Assembly (NCBI RefSeq): GCF_039535115.1
Contig: NZ_BAAAWO010000001.1
Coordinates: 2,356,001-2,420,000 of the forward strand
From: Paeniglutamicibacter sulfureus
GTDB taxonomy: Bacteria; Actinomycetota; Actinomycetes; Actinomycetales; Micrococcaceae
Direction of reading: 5' to 3'
DNA: 64,000 nucleotides
Both the position numbers and the translations under genes were made by a program. A model generated the notes under the pieces. The model did no database searches. It was given only the letters and a program-made list of their open reading frames with translations, and had not been told where the DNA came from. Below, piece after piece: positions 7,537 through 15,843 of this stretch; position 1 is the first letter of the stretch, and every line of letters begins with the position of its first letter.

Positions 7537-8729
7537 TGGTCGTTGGCCGCGGCCTGTAGCCTGGCCACCGTCACGGCGCCGAAGACCATGCGCCCGTCAT
7601 CGGTGACCAAGACATTGAGCAGCGAGGTGTGGAGCAGTTTTCCGCCTTCGACCGGGGTGGCCAGCTGGTTCAGCAGTTCGTTCGCAGCCAGGTCCTCGGG
7701 GACCTGGCTGGCGGGAACCACCATGACGGTGTCCCAGCCGGTGCCGTTGATCGCGCCGGGGGGATCGGCAAGGTCCTTGGAATCTGGTTCGACGGTTTCA
7801 TCCTTGGCACCGGGTTTGTGGTCCGGGAACCGCTCGGGGTTTTTGCGGCCAAGGTGATCCTTCGGGATTTCCCGTTCCCTCACCTCTGCCCCCGGCGGTG
7901 GCGTGAATTCGAAGAGATCTGCCGCAGGTGTCTCCGGGGTGAACGTGGTGAATCCAACGGCCATGGCCGGATCTTCCTGCCCGACCGCATCCACGACGAC
8001 CTCCAGTGGTGCCCCGGTGGCGGCGTCGACGCCGATGCTCACCTTTGCTATCAGCGAGTTCTCGCTGCGCGGGTCCAATTCAAGGGTGTAGGCGTCCCGG
8101 CCGGCCACGCGAGTGTCCGCCTGCACGCTGATGTCGGTGTTTGCCCCCATCGCATCGAGGAAGCGGTCAGCGACCACCTCGGGAGTTGGCGGCTGCATCG
8201 TGTGTCGTGGCGGACCGGCCTGGCGGTGGGATTCGGGAAGCTCCACATGAACGGCGGTGTTCTCGGCGGAGTCGTAGTGCCACAGCGAGGAACCATTTCG
8301 GATGATGTTCTGCTCGTTCATCTCTTCCATGACCTGGATCCGCGCCTTGTCCGGTTCGTCCACGTACACCCTTGCCTCGTGGGTTCCCGAGAGCGCCGAG
8401 AGCATCCCCAGCATGTCGGCGCCGGCGGATTCGGGATCATCCGAGGAAGGAGAGTCGACCCCTGCCTCCGAGGGGCCCGGCTGCGCCATGCCAGTGCTTT
8501 CCGCATCCGGCAGCTGCGGGATCCCCAGGTCGAGCGTCGTGCGGGCGGTTCCGGAGAAGTCGGTGACGTGGGATCCCGCGATCATCTGCAGGACCTGTTG
8601 CGGGGTCTTGGGTTCGAGCTGCACCTGGGCGTTCGCGGAGATCGAGGCTCCCATCGCGAAGGCGGCAATGACGGCGGGCGCCAGCGCGGCGGGTATCCAT
8701 TTTTTGAGTACAGCGGGTTTCACGGCCAT
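7533..8729 (-). CDS. LolA-like exported protein (DUF2092/MucB-like fold)
   Basis: The ATG at 8729 is preceded by GGGG. A Sec signal (KKWIPAALAPAVIAAFAMGASISANAQ) leads into QQVLQMIAGSHVTDFSGTA, the LolA/RseB-type beginning, then a Ser/Asp/Glu-rich insert around residues 75-105, a DPRSENSLIAKVSIGVD strand region and a C-terminal piece (LLHTSLLNVLVTDDGRMVFGAVT). In Gram-negatives this fold carries lipoproteins or senses envelope stress. A monoderm has no outer membrane, so an extracytoplasmic lipid- or ligand-binding role with the coupled ABC exporter is inferred. Confidence 0.7.
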   Translation of the reverse strand: MAVKPAVLKKWIPAALAPAVIAAFAMGASISANAQVQLEPKTPQQVLQMIAGSHVTDFSGTARTTLDLGIPQLPDAESTGMAQPGPSEAGVDSPSSDDPESAGADMLGMLSALSGTHEARVYVDEPDKARIQVMEEMNEQNIIRNGSSLWHYDSAENTAVHVELPESHRQAGPPRHTMQPPTPEVVADRFLDAMGANTDISVQADTRVAGRDAYTLELDPRSENSLIAKVSIGVDAATGAPLEVVVDAVGQEDPAMAVGFTTFTPETPAADLFEFTPPPGAEVREREIPKDHLGRKNPERFPDHKPGAKDETVEPDSKDLADPPGAINGTGWDTVMVVPASQVPEDLAANELLNQLATPVEGGKLLHTSLLNVLVTDDGRMVFGAVTVARLQAAANDQ

Positions 8730-8827
8730 CAATCCCCATCAAGCGACTTGGTATCTCCACCGTACGCCGGTGCGGCGGCGTTGGCGATGCCGAGCAAGGA
8801 GGGCTCCCGGAAGGCCGGCAGGAACAG

Positions 8828-9064
8828 TCAGGCTTCCGAGGCACCGGCATCGGCCGACGGTCCGGGTTCCCACCGCAGCAGGTCCCCGGGTTGGCATTCG
8901 AGCACGTCGCACAATGCCTCGAGCGTCGCGAAGCGAACTGCCTTGGCCCGTCCGTTCTTGAGAACGGCCAGGTTGGCCGGCGTGATGCCGATGCGTTCGG
9001 CGAGCACTCCAACCTGCATCTTGCGCCTGGCCAGCATGATGTCGATATCCACGATGATCGGCAT
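8828..9064 (-). CDS. Small XRE-type helix-turn-helix regulator (YozG-like)
   Basis: The product has 78 residues, starting at the ATG at 9064 that shares its A with the upstream TGA (TGATG). Almost the whole protein is one helix-turn-helix domain: MLARRKMQVGVLAERIG, ITPANLAVLKNGRAKAVRF, then LEALCDVLECQPGDLLRWEP, a pattern typical of the short XRE regulators paired with DUF2975 membrane proteins. It probably represses its own operon; two matching operator-like repeats lie upstream of the first gene. Confidence 0.85.
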   Translation of the reverse strand: MPIIVDIDIMLARRKMQVGVLAERIGITPANLAVLKNGRAKAVRFATLEALCDVLECQPGDLLRWEPGPSADAGASEA

Positions 9065-9540
9065 CAAATAACCTCGTCGAGTTCGGCACGCATTCCCAGA
9101 GCCTGGGCCAGCAGCATGCGCAGCACAATGACGATGAGCGCCACCCCGCCGACCAACAGTGCCCCGCCGCAGAGCAAAAGGACTATTCCCGGGGCGACTG
9201 CCTCGCCGGGCGCCAGCACCACGGCCATGGCGAAGGTGAGCAAGGCTGCCGCGGCGACGGCACCAATCACGATGTCCACGTAGCGGAAGGCACCGCGGGA
9301 GAATACCGTTCCCCTGCGCACCATGCTCAACAACCGCCACACGCAGACCATGGAAACCTGGACGGTAACGATACCCAGCAACACAATCACGATCACGGGG
9401 GTCCGCACGGCAATGACGTCGGGGCCCGCCTCATTCAGGTCGATGGCCAGCAGCGGGACCATCACCGCCTGCACGAACAACGATCCGGCAAGGCCCAGCG
9501 CAAGGACAATGCGCAACGCGAGGACAGTAATTTTTCCCAT
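9064..9540 (-). CDS. DUF2975 membrane protein
   Basis: The 158-residue protein has four predicted membrane segments (about 7-30, 45-70, 88-110, 118-140), the usual DUF2975 layout. The ATG at 9540 has AGGAG eight bases upstream. Function is unknown; members are nearly always encoded with a small XRE regulator, as here, which suggests that the membrane protein senses something or tunes the regulator. Translation is coupled to the regulator by a one-base overlap. Confidence 0.8.
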   Translation of the reverse strand: MGKITVLALRIVLALGLAGSLFVQAVMVPLLAIDLNEAGPDVIAVRTPVIVIVLLGIVTVQVSMVCVWRLLSMVRRGTVFSRGAFRYVDIVIGAVAAAALLTFAMAVVLAPGEAVAPGIVLLLCGGALLVGGVALIVIVLRMLLAQALGMRAELDEVI

Positions 9541-9554
9541 TGAGGGGCTCCTAA

Positions 9555-9590
9555 TATCGAGTAACGACTCTAATCTATCGTTAAACGATA
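9555..9590 (-). promoter_or_regulatory. Tandem operator-like repeats upstream of DUF2975/XRE
   Basis: Two copies of TATCG-N3-AACGA start at 9555 and 9576, exactly 21 bases (two helical turns) apart. The second, TATCGTTAAACGATA, is a perfect inverted repeat with 7-base arms around one base. They sit directly upstream of the ribosome site, where a repressor would block transcription. Autoregulation by the XRE protein is inferred. Confidence 0.55.
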
Positions 9591-9699
9591 AGTTTAGCCA
9601 TCCTGCTACAGCGCGCAGAGGACCTCATTGGGAACGAAAAAGGGGACGAACCAAAGCGGCCCGCCCCCTCTATCCCCATGCAATTCCCCGCGGAAACGG

Positions 9700-10197
9700 C
9701 TATCTGACAGGAGTCTCGGCAAGAATCGCGTCGATCTGTCCCGCTGCCTCGCGCATGCCCTCGTCCATGCCCATCTTGGTCATTTCCTCGAGCTGCTCGG
9801 CGCTTTCAAATGAGGACACCGAGGTCATCCGGGTTTTCCCGTCTTGTTCCTCCAGGCTGACCACGCAACGCGTGGTGCCGAGAAAGCCGCTTGGCTCCCC
9901 GTCGTCCCCGGCGAATCCGTCCTGGAATTCAAAGCCGTTCGGCGCATCTACCGACAAGATCTTCCACCAGCCACGGGCCTTCTCACCGTCCGGTCCAGTC
10001 ATGTAGTACCTGCATTCCCCACCCTCGGAAAACTCGTGCCGAACGAAGGTTGCGGGCCACGTCGGCGGGCCCCACCACCGCTCGAGCTGCCGGGGATCTT
10101 CCCAGACCTGCCAGACGCGTTCCTTCCTTGCCTCAAATTCGGCAACGAGCGTGAGGGTGAGGTTTTCCGGGTCGGTTTGAACGCTGATGACGCTCAT
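9700..10197 (-). CDS. SRPBCC domain protein (AHSA1-like)
   Basis: The product is a 165-residue single-domain protein. LTLTLVAEFEARKERVWQVWEDPRQLERWWGPP is cut across the typical first strand and helix of the START/AHSA1 fold (ARKERVWQVWEDP, then ERWWGPP), followed by YYMTGPDGEKARGWWKI and a C-terminal long helix. These proteins have a hydrophobic ligand pocket; the ligand is unknown. Start ATG at 10197 overlaps the ArsR stop as ATGA, so the regulator and the SRPBCC protein form one coupled unit, a very common pairing. Confidence 0.88.
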   Translation of the reverse strand: MSVISVQTDPENLTLTLVAEFEARKERVWQVWEDPRQLERWWGPPTWPATFVRHEFSEGGECRYYMTGPDGEKARGWWKILSVDAPNGFEFQDGFAGDDGEPSGFLGTTRCVVSLEEQDGKTRMTSVSSFESAEQLEEMTKMGMDEGMREAAGQIDAILAETPVR

Positions 10198-10556
10198 GGT
10201 CTTACTCCTTCATGTTCGCCGGAGAGAATGTCTCCGATCATGCCGACGCGTTGCCGCCAAATGCCCTCGTAGGCTTCCAGCAGCCGGGCGGCACGGCGCA
10301 AGGATTCCAGGTTCCCGTGCACAATCTGCTCCCTTCCGCGTCGCTCCTTGGTGATCAGCGATGCTTTCTCGAGCACCGCCACGTGCTTTTGCACGGCTGC
10401 GAAGCTCATCTCATAGCGCTTCGCCAAATCGGAGACCGACTGTTCCCGAAGCATCGCCTGCTTGATGATGTCGCGCCGGGTTGCATCTGCCATGGCCTGG
10501 AAGATGCGGTCGATCTCGAGTTCACTCAATAGATGTACAACCATTTGGTTGTACAT
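10194..10556 (-). CDS. ArsR/SmtB-family HTH repressor
   Basis: From the ATG at 10556 the protein is 120 residues: MYNQMVVHLLSELEIDRIF, ADATRRDIIKQAM, then the recognition region LAKRYEMSFAAVQKHVAVLE and wing KERRGREQIV. No metal-binding ELCVCDL-type motif is seen, so it belongs to the subgroup regulating SRPBCC genes and not to metal sensors. No clear Shine-Dalgarno precedes the start; a leaderless mRNA is likely. A 24-base inverted repeat covers the first eight codons and is the probable autoregulatory operator. Upstream in-frame codons to 10640 look non-coding. Confidence 0.85.
   Translation of the reverse strand: MYNQMVVHLLSELEIDRIFQAMADATRRDIIKQAMLREQSVSDLAKRYEMSFAAVQKHVAVLEKASLITKERRGREQIVHGNLESLRRAARLLEAYEGIWRQRVGMIGDILSGEHEGVRP
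10533..10556 (-). promoter_or_regulatory. Inverted repeat over the ArsR start codon
   Basis: Perfect 11-base arms (ATGTACAACCA / TGGTTGTACAT) are separated by two bases, and the first base of the repeat is the A of the start codon. Codons 1-8 of the repressor are therefore the operator itself. With a transcript starting at or near the ATG, repressor binding would block initiation directly. Confidence 0.6.
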
Positions 10557-10754
10557 TAGCGCGCCGCGAGGTCCTGCACAAGGGGTTGTTGGGGACAATT
10601 TGGGCTGCGCGGGCTTGGGGCCGGCGGCTCGCGTCGACATGGGTTTAACGACCAGTCAGCATCGACGTTGCCGTCCGGCATCGACTCCGCGATGTTTGGG
10701 GCTTTGCATCGCGGGTGCGCCAACCGAATGTACCGAATCGTCCGCCACCGACAA

Positions 10755-11672
10755 TCAGCGTGCGCCCGGATCGTCTTTCGGCTGGGGATCTTGCGAGCCC
10801 GGGTGTTCCGCGGCGGTTTCGATAAGGTCTCGTGCCGTCGTGTCGCCGTATACCCAGCTGGCGAGGGTGCGCAGCTTGGATTCCGATTCGGAACCGGGAT
10901 CCGTGGTGTAGATGAACATCGTCTGGTCCGGCTCCCCGGTGACCGTCAGGGCCTCGTAACGGATGTCGAGGCGGCCCACCAAGGGGTGGTTGAGCCGCTT
11001 GATCCCGTCACGGCGCTCGACCACGCGATGGTCGGCCCACCATGTGCGGAACTCGGCACTGTTCACCGCCAGTTCCCCCACGAGCTGGGCCAGGAGCGGA
11101 TCGTCCGGGTGGCGACCGGCATCCAGACGCAACGTACCCACCATCGAGGAGGCTGTCTTCTCCCAGTCCACGTAGCGGGTTCTTGCTTCCTCCTCCAGGA
11201 AGGTCCAACGGATGAGGCTGCGTTGGCGTACCGGCTTTGCGGGAAAGTTCGCCAGCAGAAAGGCGGCCAACGGGTTCATGGCCAGCACTTCGGTGCGTCG
11301 CCCGCGGATGAATGCCGGGTGCTCGGTGAAGGAGGCCAGCAGCAGATGCAAGGAAGGGCGCACGTGCTGGACGGCGCTCTGCGACTCGGTACGGCGCGGG
11401 GATGCCACGGCACGGGCAAGATCGAACAGGTGACGGGTTGCCAGGTCATCGAGCTGCAGGGCATGGGCCAAGGCATCCAACACGGCCTCGGACGGACGCT
11501 TGTGCCGCCCTTGTTCCAGGCGGGTGTAGTAGTCGGTGCTGACCTTGGCCAGCGCGGCGACTTCCTCCCGCCGCAGTCCCGGTACGCGTCGTCTCGGACC
11601 TCCGTCACCAGCAGGTGAGACCAGGGCGCGGCGGACCTTGAGGAACTCACCGAGCTCGGTGCCAGCTGTCAT
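10755..11672 (-). CDS. XRE-family regulator with MmyB-like ligand-binding domain
   Basis: The ATG at 11672 has AAGGAG eight bases upstream, giving 305 residues; longer starts at 11699 and 11726 lack such a site. N-terminal HTH: VPGLRREEVAALAKVSTDYYTRLEQGRHKRPS (quoted in parts: GLRREEVA, STDYYTRLEQGR). The C-terminal two thirds is the MmyB-like PAS-fold domain (NPLAAFLLANFP, RTWWADHRV, HPLVGRLDIRYEAL) that binds a small hydrophobic ligand in relatives. Such regulators usually control a divergent or neighbouring SDR; here an SDR lies immediately upstream on the same strand (53-base gap). Confidence 0.88.
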   Translation of the reverse strand: MTAGTELGEFLKVRRALVSPAGDGGPRRRVPGLRREEVAALAKVSTDYYTRLEQGRHKRPSEAVLDALAHALQLDDLATRHLFDLARAVASPRRTESQSAVQHVRPSLHLLLASFTEHPAFIRGRRTEVLAMNPLAAFLLANFPAKPVRQRSLIRWTFLEEEARTRYVDWEKTASSMVGTLRLDAGRHPDDPLLAQLVGELAVNSAEFRTWWADHRVVERRDGIKRLNHPLVGRLDIRYEALTVTGEPDQTMFIYTTDPGSESESKLRTLASWVYGDTTARDLIETAAEHPGSQDPQPKDDPGAR

Positions 11673-11725
11673 CTCCGGGCTCCTTTCGCCACTGTCCATG
11701 ATCCCACTTCCAGGGATGCGGGGCA

Positions 11726-12496
11726 TTACGGCGTGCGGTGCAACTTGTGGATTGCCGCTTGGGCCAGCGGCTTGACGACCAGTTCATCGATGTTCACGTG
11801 GTGGGGTCGATTCAGGGTCCAGGCGATGCATTCGGCGACATCGTCGGCCGAGAGCGGCTCGGAGACCCCGGCATATACGGCATCGGCTGCCGACTGGTTC
11901 CCGCCGAGACGGCGCAGGGAAAACTCCTCGGTGTGCACCAATCCCGGCACGATCTCGATGACCCGGATCGGTTCGCCGTTCAGTTCCAGCCGCAGGGTCC
12001 GGGCGATGACCCGCTCCGCGTGTTTCGCGGCGGCGTAACCGCCGCCGCCCTCATAGGTGTCCTGGCCCGCCACCGAGGAAACGACCACGATGTCGCCGCG
12101 TCCCGACGCCCGCAGTGCCGGCAGCAGTGCCTTGGTCAGCCTGAGGGTGCCCAGCACGTTGACCTCGTACATCCAGGACCACTTTTCCAGGTCCGCGTCG
12201 GCGACGGTCTCGGTGCCGCGCGCACCGCCGGCGTTGTTGACCAGCACCTGGACATCTCCGGCGGCTTCCACGATGCGCGCCACGTCGTCATCGGAAGTAA
12301 TGTCGGCGGCCAACACATCGCAGCCGATCTCCGCCGCCAGGGCCTCGAGGCGGTCCCGGCGGCGGGCTACGGCCAGCACCGAGAACCCTGCGGCCACCAG
12401 ATGGCGGGCGGTGGCTGCACCGATGCCGGAGCTCGCGCCGGTGACGACGGCACGGCGGCCGCTGAACTTGGTGGACTGATTCGCTATGGTGTTCAT
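11726..12496 (-). CDS. SDR-family oxidoreductase
   Basis: Taken from the ATG at 12496 the protein has 256 residues; an in-frame ATG nine bases earlier is possible. Cofactor motif TGASSGIG, NNAGG, catalytic Ser in VVSSVAG and YAAAK (YxxxK) are all present, so it should be an active NAD(P)-dependent dehydrogenase of the YdfG/serine-dehydrogenase-like class (EIVPGLVHTEEFS). VARRRDRL after the Rossmann strand suggests NADP. It precedes the MmyB-type regulator and is divergent from benE across a large inverted repeat. Confidence 0.88.
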   Translation of the reverse strand: MNTIANQSTKFSGRRAVVTGASSGIGAATARHLVAAGFSVLAVARRRDRLEALAAEIGCDVLAADITSDDDVARIVEAAGDVQVLVNNAGGARGTETVADADLEKWSWMYEVNVLGTLRLTKALLPALRASGRGDIVVVSSVAGQDTYEGGGGYAAAKHAERVIARTLRLELNGEPIRVIEIVPGLVHTEEFSLRRLGGNQSAADAVYAGVSEPLSADDVAECIAWTLNRPHHVNIDELVVKPLAQAAIHKLHRTP

Positions 12497-12542
12497 GGGT
12501 TCCATTTCACCAGCCCCCGGCCCCAGGCCAGGGGCTCCAGCC

Positions 12543-12589
12543 GGGCCCACTTTATCCGGGGTATGCCATACCCCGGATAAAGTGGGCCC
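12543..12589. repeat. Perfect 22-bp inverted repeat between divergent SDR and benE
   Basis: Arms 12543-12564 and 12568-12589 are exact reverse complements around a 3-base loop (GCC). The outer part is GGGCCCACTTTATCC and the inner part GGGGTAT / ATACCCC. It sits in the 168-base gap between two divergent starts, so it is not a terminator for either gene, and no T-run follows. An extended operator or a cruciform-forming element is the likeliest reading. Confidence 0.75.
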
Positions 12590-12664
12590 CGACCGTGGCC
12601 CCCCATGTGCCGGCAGGCGTGATGGACTTGTAGGAGCATCATCATCGTCAAGCCAGGAGCAACC

Positions 12665-13954
12665 ATGCCCAGCCCGATCCCCGAGAAGAGCACATTGGAC
12701 CCCGCCATGGCTCCCGGCCGTTCACCGCTGTTCGAACGCCCGGCGCTCAAGCCCGCCGGGGTGCGCGATTTCCTGCGCGACATCGCCCCGCACTATGCGA
12801 GCAACGGGGTGATCGGGCTGGTTTTCTCCGCGTCCGGGCCCATCGCGGTAACCCTTGCCGTGGGTGCCGCCGGTGGCCTGAGCCAGGCCGAATTGGCATC
12901 CTGGGTCTTTGGCATCTTCCTCTCCGCGGGCCTGGCAACGCTGGTGATGTCCATGCTCTATCGCCAGCCACTCGGATTCGCCTGGTCAATCCCCGGAACC
13001 GTGCTGTTGGGCCCGTCCCTGGCGCATCTTTCGTTCCCGGAAGTGGTGGGGACCTTCTTCGTCTCCGGCCTGCTCATCCTGGCGCTCGGGTCCACCGGCC
13101 TGGTGCGGCGGATCATGGCTGCCATTCCCATGCCCATCGTCATGGCCATGGTGGCGGCGGTGTTCCTGCGCTTCGGCACCGACATCGTCGCTTCTTCCCA
13201 GGCCAACCCGGTGGTGGCCGGGCCCATGGTGCTCGCGTTCCTCGTCCTGTCCGCAGTGCCCGTCCTAGGCAGGTACCTCCCGCCGGTGTTGGGCACCCTG
13301 GTGGTCGGCATCATCGCGGTGGCGGCCAGCGGGCAGTTTGCCCTGGACTCCGCGGCCGGACCGATCTTCGCCACCCCGGTGTTCACCGCACCTGTTTTCA
13401 CCTGGGCCTCGCAACTTGAACTGGTGGTGCCGCTGGCGATCACCGTGCTGATCGTCCAGAACGGTCAAGGCGTGGTCGTGCTGCGTGCGGCGGGCCACCA
13501 CCCGCCGGTCAATGCCTTCGCCATCGCCTCCGGCGCCTTCTCCTTGCTCAACGCCGGGTTCGGCGCCGTCTCCGCCTGCGTGACCGGTCCAACCAACGCC
13601 CTGCTGACTTCTTCGGGGGAAAAGCACCGGCAGTACACCGGTGCCGTGGTTTACGGCCTGTTGTCACTTGTCTGTGCACTGCTGGCCCCGACCCTGACCC
13701 GCTACATGCTCGCCACCCCGGAGGCCTTCGTTCTGGCCCTGGGCGGCATTGCCATGCTCAAGGCCCTCCAGCAGGCCTTCGTCAGCGCATTCTCCACAAA
13801 GTTCACCCTCGGTGCACTGGTGACCTTCGTCGTCACGATCTCGGGCCTGGACCTGTTCAACATCCACGCAGCGTTCTGGGGCATCGTCATCGGTTACGCC
13901 GTATCCCGACTGTTGGAGCGGCCCGACCATGCCGCCTCCACGCAGGTCCCGTGA
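12665..13954 (+). CDS. benE: Benzoate/H+ symporter family transporter BenE
   Basis: The 429-residue protein has about 12 membrane segments. AGGAG lies six bases before the ATG. ASNGVIGLVFSASGPIAV and AGFGAVSACVTGPTNALLTS are the hallmark segments of the BenE family (related to xanthine/uracil permeases), and the C-terminal helix FNIHAAFWGIVIGYAVSRLLE is also typical. Family members import benzoate or related aromatic acids; the exact substrate is not shown. No benzoate-degradation genes adjoin it. It is divergent from the SDR and convergent with an amino-acid permease. Confidence 0.88.
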   Translation: MPSPIPEKSTLDPAMAPGRSPLFERPALKPAGVRDFLRDIAPHYASNGVIGLVFSASGPIAVTLAVGAAGGLSQAELASWVFGIFLSAGLATLVMSMLYRQPLGFAWSIPGTVLLGPSLAHLSFPEVVGTFFVSGLLILALGSTGLVRRIMAAIPMPIVMAMVAAVFLRFGTDIVASSQANPVVAGPMVLAFLVLSAVPVLGRYLPPVLGTLVVGIIAVAASGQFALDSAAGPIFATPVFTAPVFTWASQLELVVPLAITVLIVQNGQGVVVLRAAGHHPPVNAFAIASGAFSLLNAGFGAVSACVTGPTNALLTSSGEKHRQYTGAVVYGLLSLVCALLAPTLTRYMLATPEAFVLALGGIAMLKALQQAFVSAFSTKFTLGALVTFVVTISGLDLFNIHAAFWGIVIGYAVSRLLERPDHAASTQVP

Positions 13955-13970
13955 GCCGGCCCGTCGCCGC

Positions 13971-13987
13971 GGCCGGTTCCGCCGGCC
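13971..13987. terminator. Hairpin between convergent benE and permease genes
   Basis: GGCCGG-TTCCG-CCGGCC lies in the 67-base gap between two convergent stop codons and could end both transcripts. There is no T-run. Confidence 0.4.
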
Positions 13988-14021
13988 GTGCACGAAGCGG
14001 CGCTGACCGGGAGGGGACGGT

Positions 14022-15476
14022 CTAGTCCAGAACGACGGTTCGTCGACGCCGGGCAACAGCGGGACCCGCCACCAGCGCCGCAGCCAGTAGAACCAGCACG
14101 CCGCAGGAGAACGGCCCATAGCTGCTCTCGCCGACCAAGGCCGGCAGGTTCAGCAGGATGATGGCGAAGAAGGCCAGAAGTCCTGCCAGCCCCAGCGCGG
14201 GGGCGACGCGGCGGGACCACAGCGAGCCGCCGCGTTCCCGCCGCGCAAAAAAGACCAGGACGGCAATCGAGGTCAGCGTCAGCAGTAGGACGATCCCCAC
14301 CGAGGAAATTCCGCCAAGCCATGTGTAGAACTGGCCGATCGGATCCAACCGCAACGCCGCCGCGGCGACAATGAGCACGGCCACGGCTGCCGAGGCAGCC
14401 ACCGAGGCGGCTGAGGGAGCTCCCAAGACCGGATGGGCTTTGCCCAGGCGCGCGGACAGCACGCCGCGGGCACCGAGCTGGAACAGGTACCGGGAAGCAA
14501 TGTTGTGGAAGGAGAGGATGCAGGCGAACAGGCTGGTCACAAACAACAGCTGGACGATGTGGCCGCCGGCCGCACCCAGGTAGGCCTGGGTGGTGGTCTG
14601 CAAAATGGTGCCGGGATTATCCGTGGCGTTGGCGACGATGCCGCTCTCGCCGTTGGCGCTGATCAGCACCCAGCTGGAGACCGTATAGAAGACGCCGATG
14701 GAAATCAGCGAAATGTAGGTAGCCCGGGGAATGGTCCTATCCGGATCCTTGGCCTCGTCGCGGAAGACCGCAGTGGCCTCGAAGCCGACGAAGCTGAGTA
14801 TGGCGAAGAGGATTCCCATGCCAGGTGCACCCGAGACAATTTCGGAAGGCGTGACAAGGCCGGTGGCAAAGCCTTCCGGGCCGCCTCCGGAGAAGATGAC
14901 GACCGCGTCAAGCACGAGCACGATGGCAACTTCTGCAATGAGCAACACCGCCAAGAGCTTCCCGGAGAGCGCGATATTCCTGTAGCCCAGCGCCGTCACG
15001 GCGACGAAGCCGACCGCCGCCCACACCCACCACGGCAGGTCGGGCCCACCGTAGGATTGCACGAGTTCGGCCAGTCCGGGGCCGAAGAGCCCGAAGACCC
15101 CTGCCTCGAGTGCCAGGTACGCCAGCAGCGCGACGAAGGCCGCACCCAAGCCGAACCCGCGGCCCAGCCCCTTGCTGACGTATGAATAAAAGGCACCGGC
15201 GGTTGGCACGTAGCGGGTCATCTGGGTGAACCCCACGGAAAAGAGCAGCAGCACGACGGTGGCGATGACAAATGAGAACGGGAAGCCCGCACCGTTGCCG
15301 AAGGCGATTCCCAGTGGAACCGGGCCGCCGATGACTCCCAGCGGCGAGGCAGCGGCAACCACGATGAAAACGATGGAGGCAACGCCGAGGTTTCCGCGCA
15401 ACCGCGTCCTTGGCGGCGAGGTATCGGCGCCGGCAGCGGGCGCCGGCGGGGAAACGAGAATCTGTTGCTGGGACAT
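14022..15476 (-). CDS. APC-family amino acid permease
   Basis: The ATG at 15476 has GGAGA nine bases upstream; the frame runs back to 15626 without a better start. The product is 484 residues with 12 or more hydrophobic helices. VASIVFIVVAAASPLGVIGG and GFTQMTRYVPTAGAFYSYVSKGLGR (helix 1 and helix 2-3 region, quoted in part), and ILSFVGFEATAVFRDEAKDP are characteristic of the AAT/APC superfamily. Substrate is not determined. It follows a serine-pyruvate-type aminotransferase on the same strand, so a shared role in amino-acid use is possible. Confidence 0.88.
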   Translation of the reverse strand: MSQQQILVSPPAPAAGADTSPPRTRLRGNLGVASIVFIVVAAASPLGVIGGPVPLGIAFGNGAGFPFSFVIATVVLLLFSVGFTQMTRYVPTAGAFYSYVSKGLGRGFGLGAAFVALLAYLALEAGVFGLFGPGLAELVQSYGGPDLPWWVWAAVGFVAVTALGYRNIALSGKLLAVLLIAEVAIVLVLDAVVIFSGGGPEGFATGLVTPSEIVSGAPGMGILFAILSFVGFEATAVFRDEAKDPDRTIPRATYISLISIGVFYTVSSWVLISANGESGIVANATDNPGTILQTTTQAYLGAAGGHIVQLLFVTSLFACILSFHNIASRYLFQLGARGVLSARLGKAHPVLGAPSAASVAASAAVAVLIVAAAALRLDPIGQFYTWLGGISSVGIVLLLTLTSIAVLVFFARRERGGSLWSRRVAPALGLAGLLAFFAIILLNLPALVGESSYGPFSCGVLVLLAAALVAGPAVARRRRTVVLD

Positions 15477-15843
15477 GCTGTGTTCTCCGAACGGACGTTC
15501 ACGAATTGGGAATCGGAACCACGCTAGGATCACCTTGCGGCTCCCAGCGACCACATGTCCGCCTATTTCCTTCAAAGTCCAACGATGACCCCAGTCTCGA
15601 TACCGCGGGACGCTGCGGGCCGTCACGAAGCGTCTTCAGGCACGCACGGGGGGTCGTTTTTCGACACGAAGTTGCCCACCGCCTTGGAACCATGACGGCG
15701 GGACGTTACTCCCATGCGTCCCGGGCGCGGCCGAATCCTCGAAGGCGCAGGGCGGGCCTGACGGTTGCCGGAGACAGAACGGCCCGCCCCGGATCGGCGG
15801 AGCGGGCGGTTCCGCCGGTCTTGACCGGCTTCGCGAGGCGTCG
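15477..15843 (-). other. Intergenic stretch with GC-rich hairpins upstream of the permease
   Basis: The 367 bases hold no supported gene. GGCGGGCC (15751-15758) pairs with GGCCCGCC (15781-15788), and an alternative stem pairs about 15777-15787 with 15802-15812 with one mismatch. The mutually exclusive stems just after the aminotransferase stop most likely act as its terminator. The remaining sequence towards 15480 should hold the permease promoter; no clear -35/-10 was seen. Confidence 0.4.
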
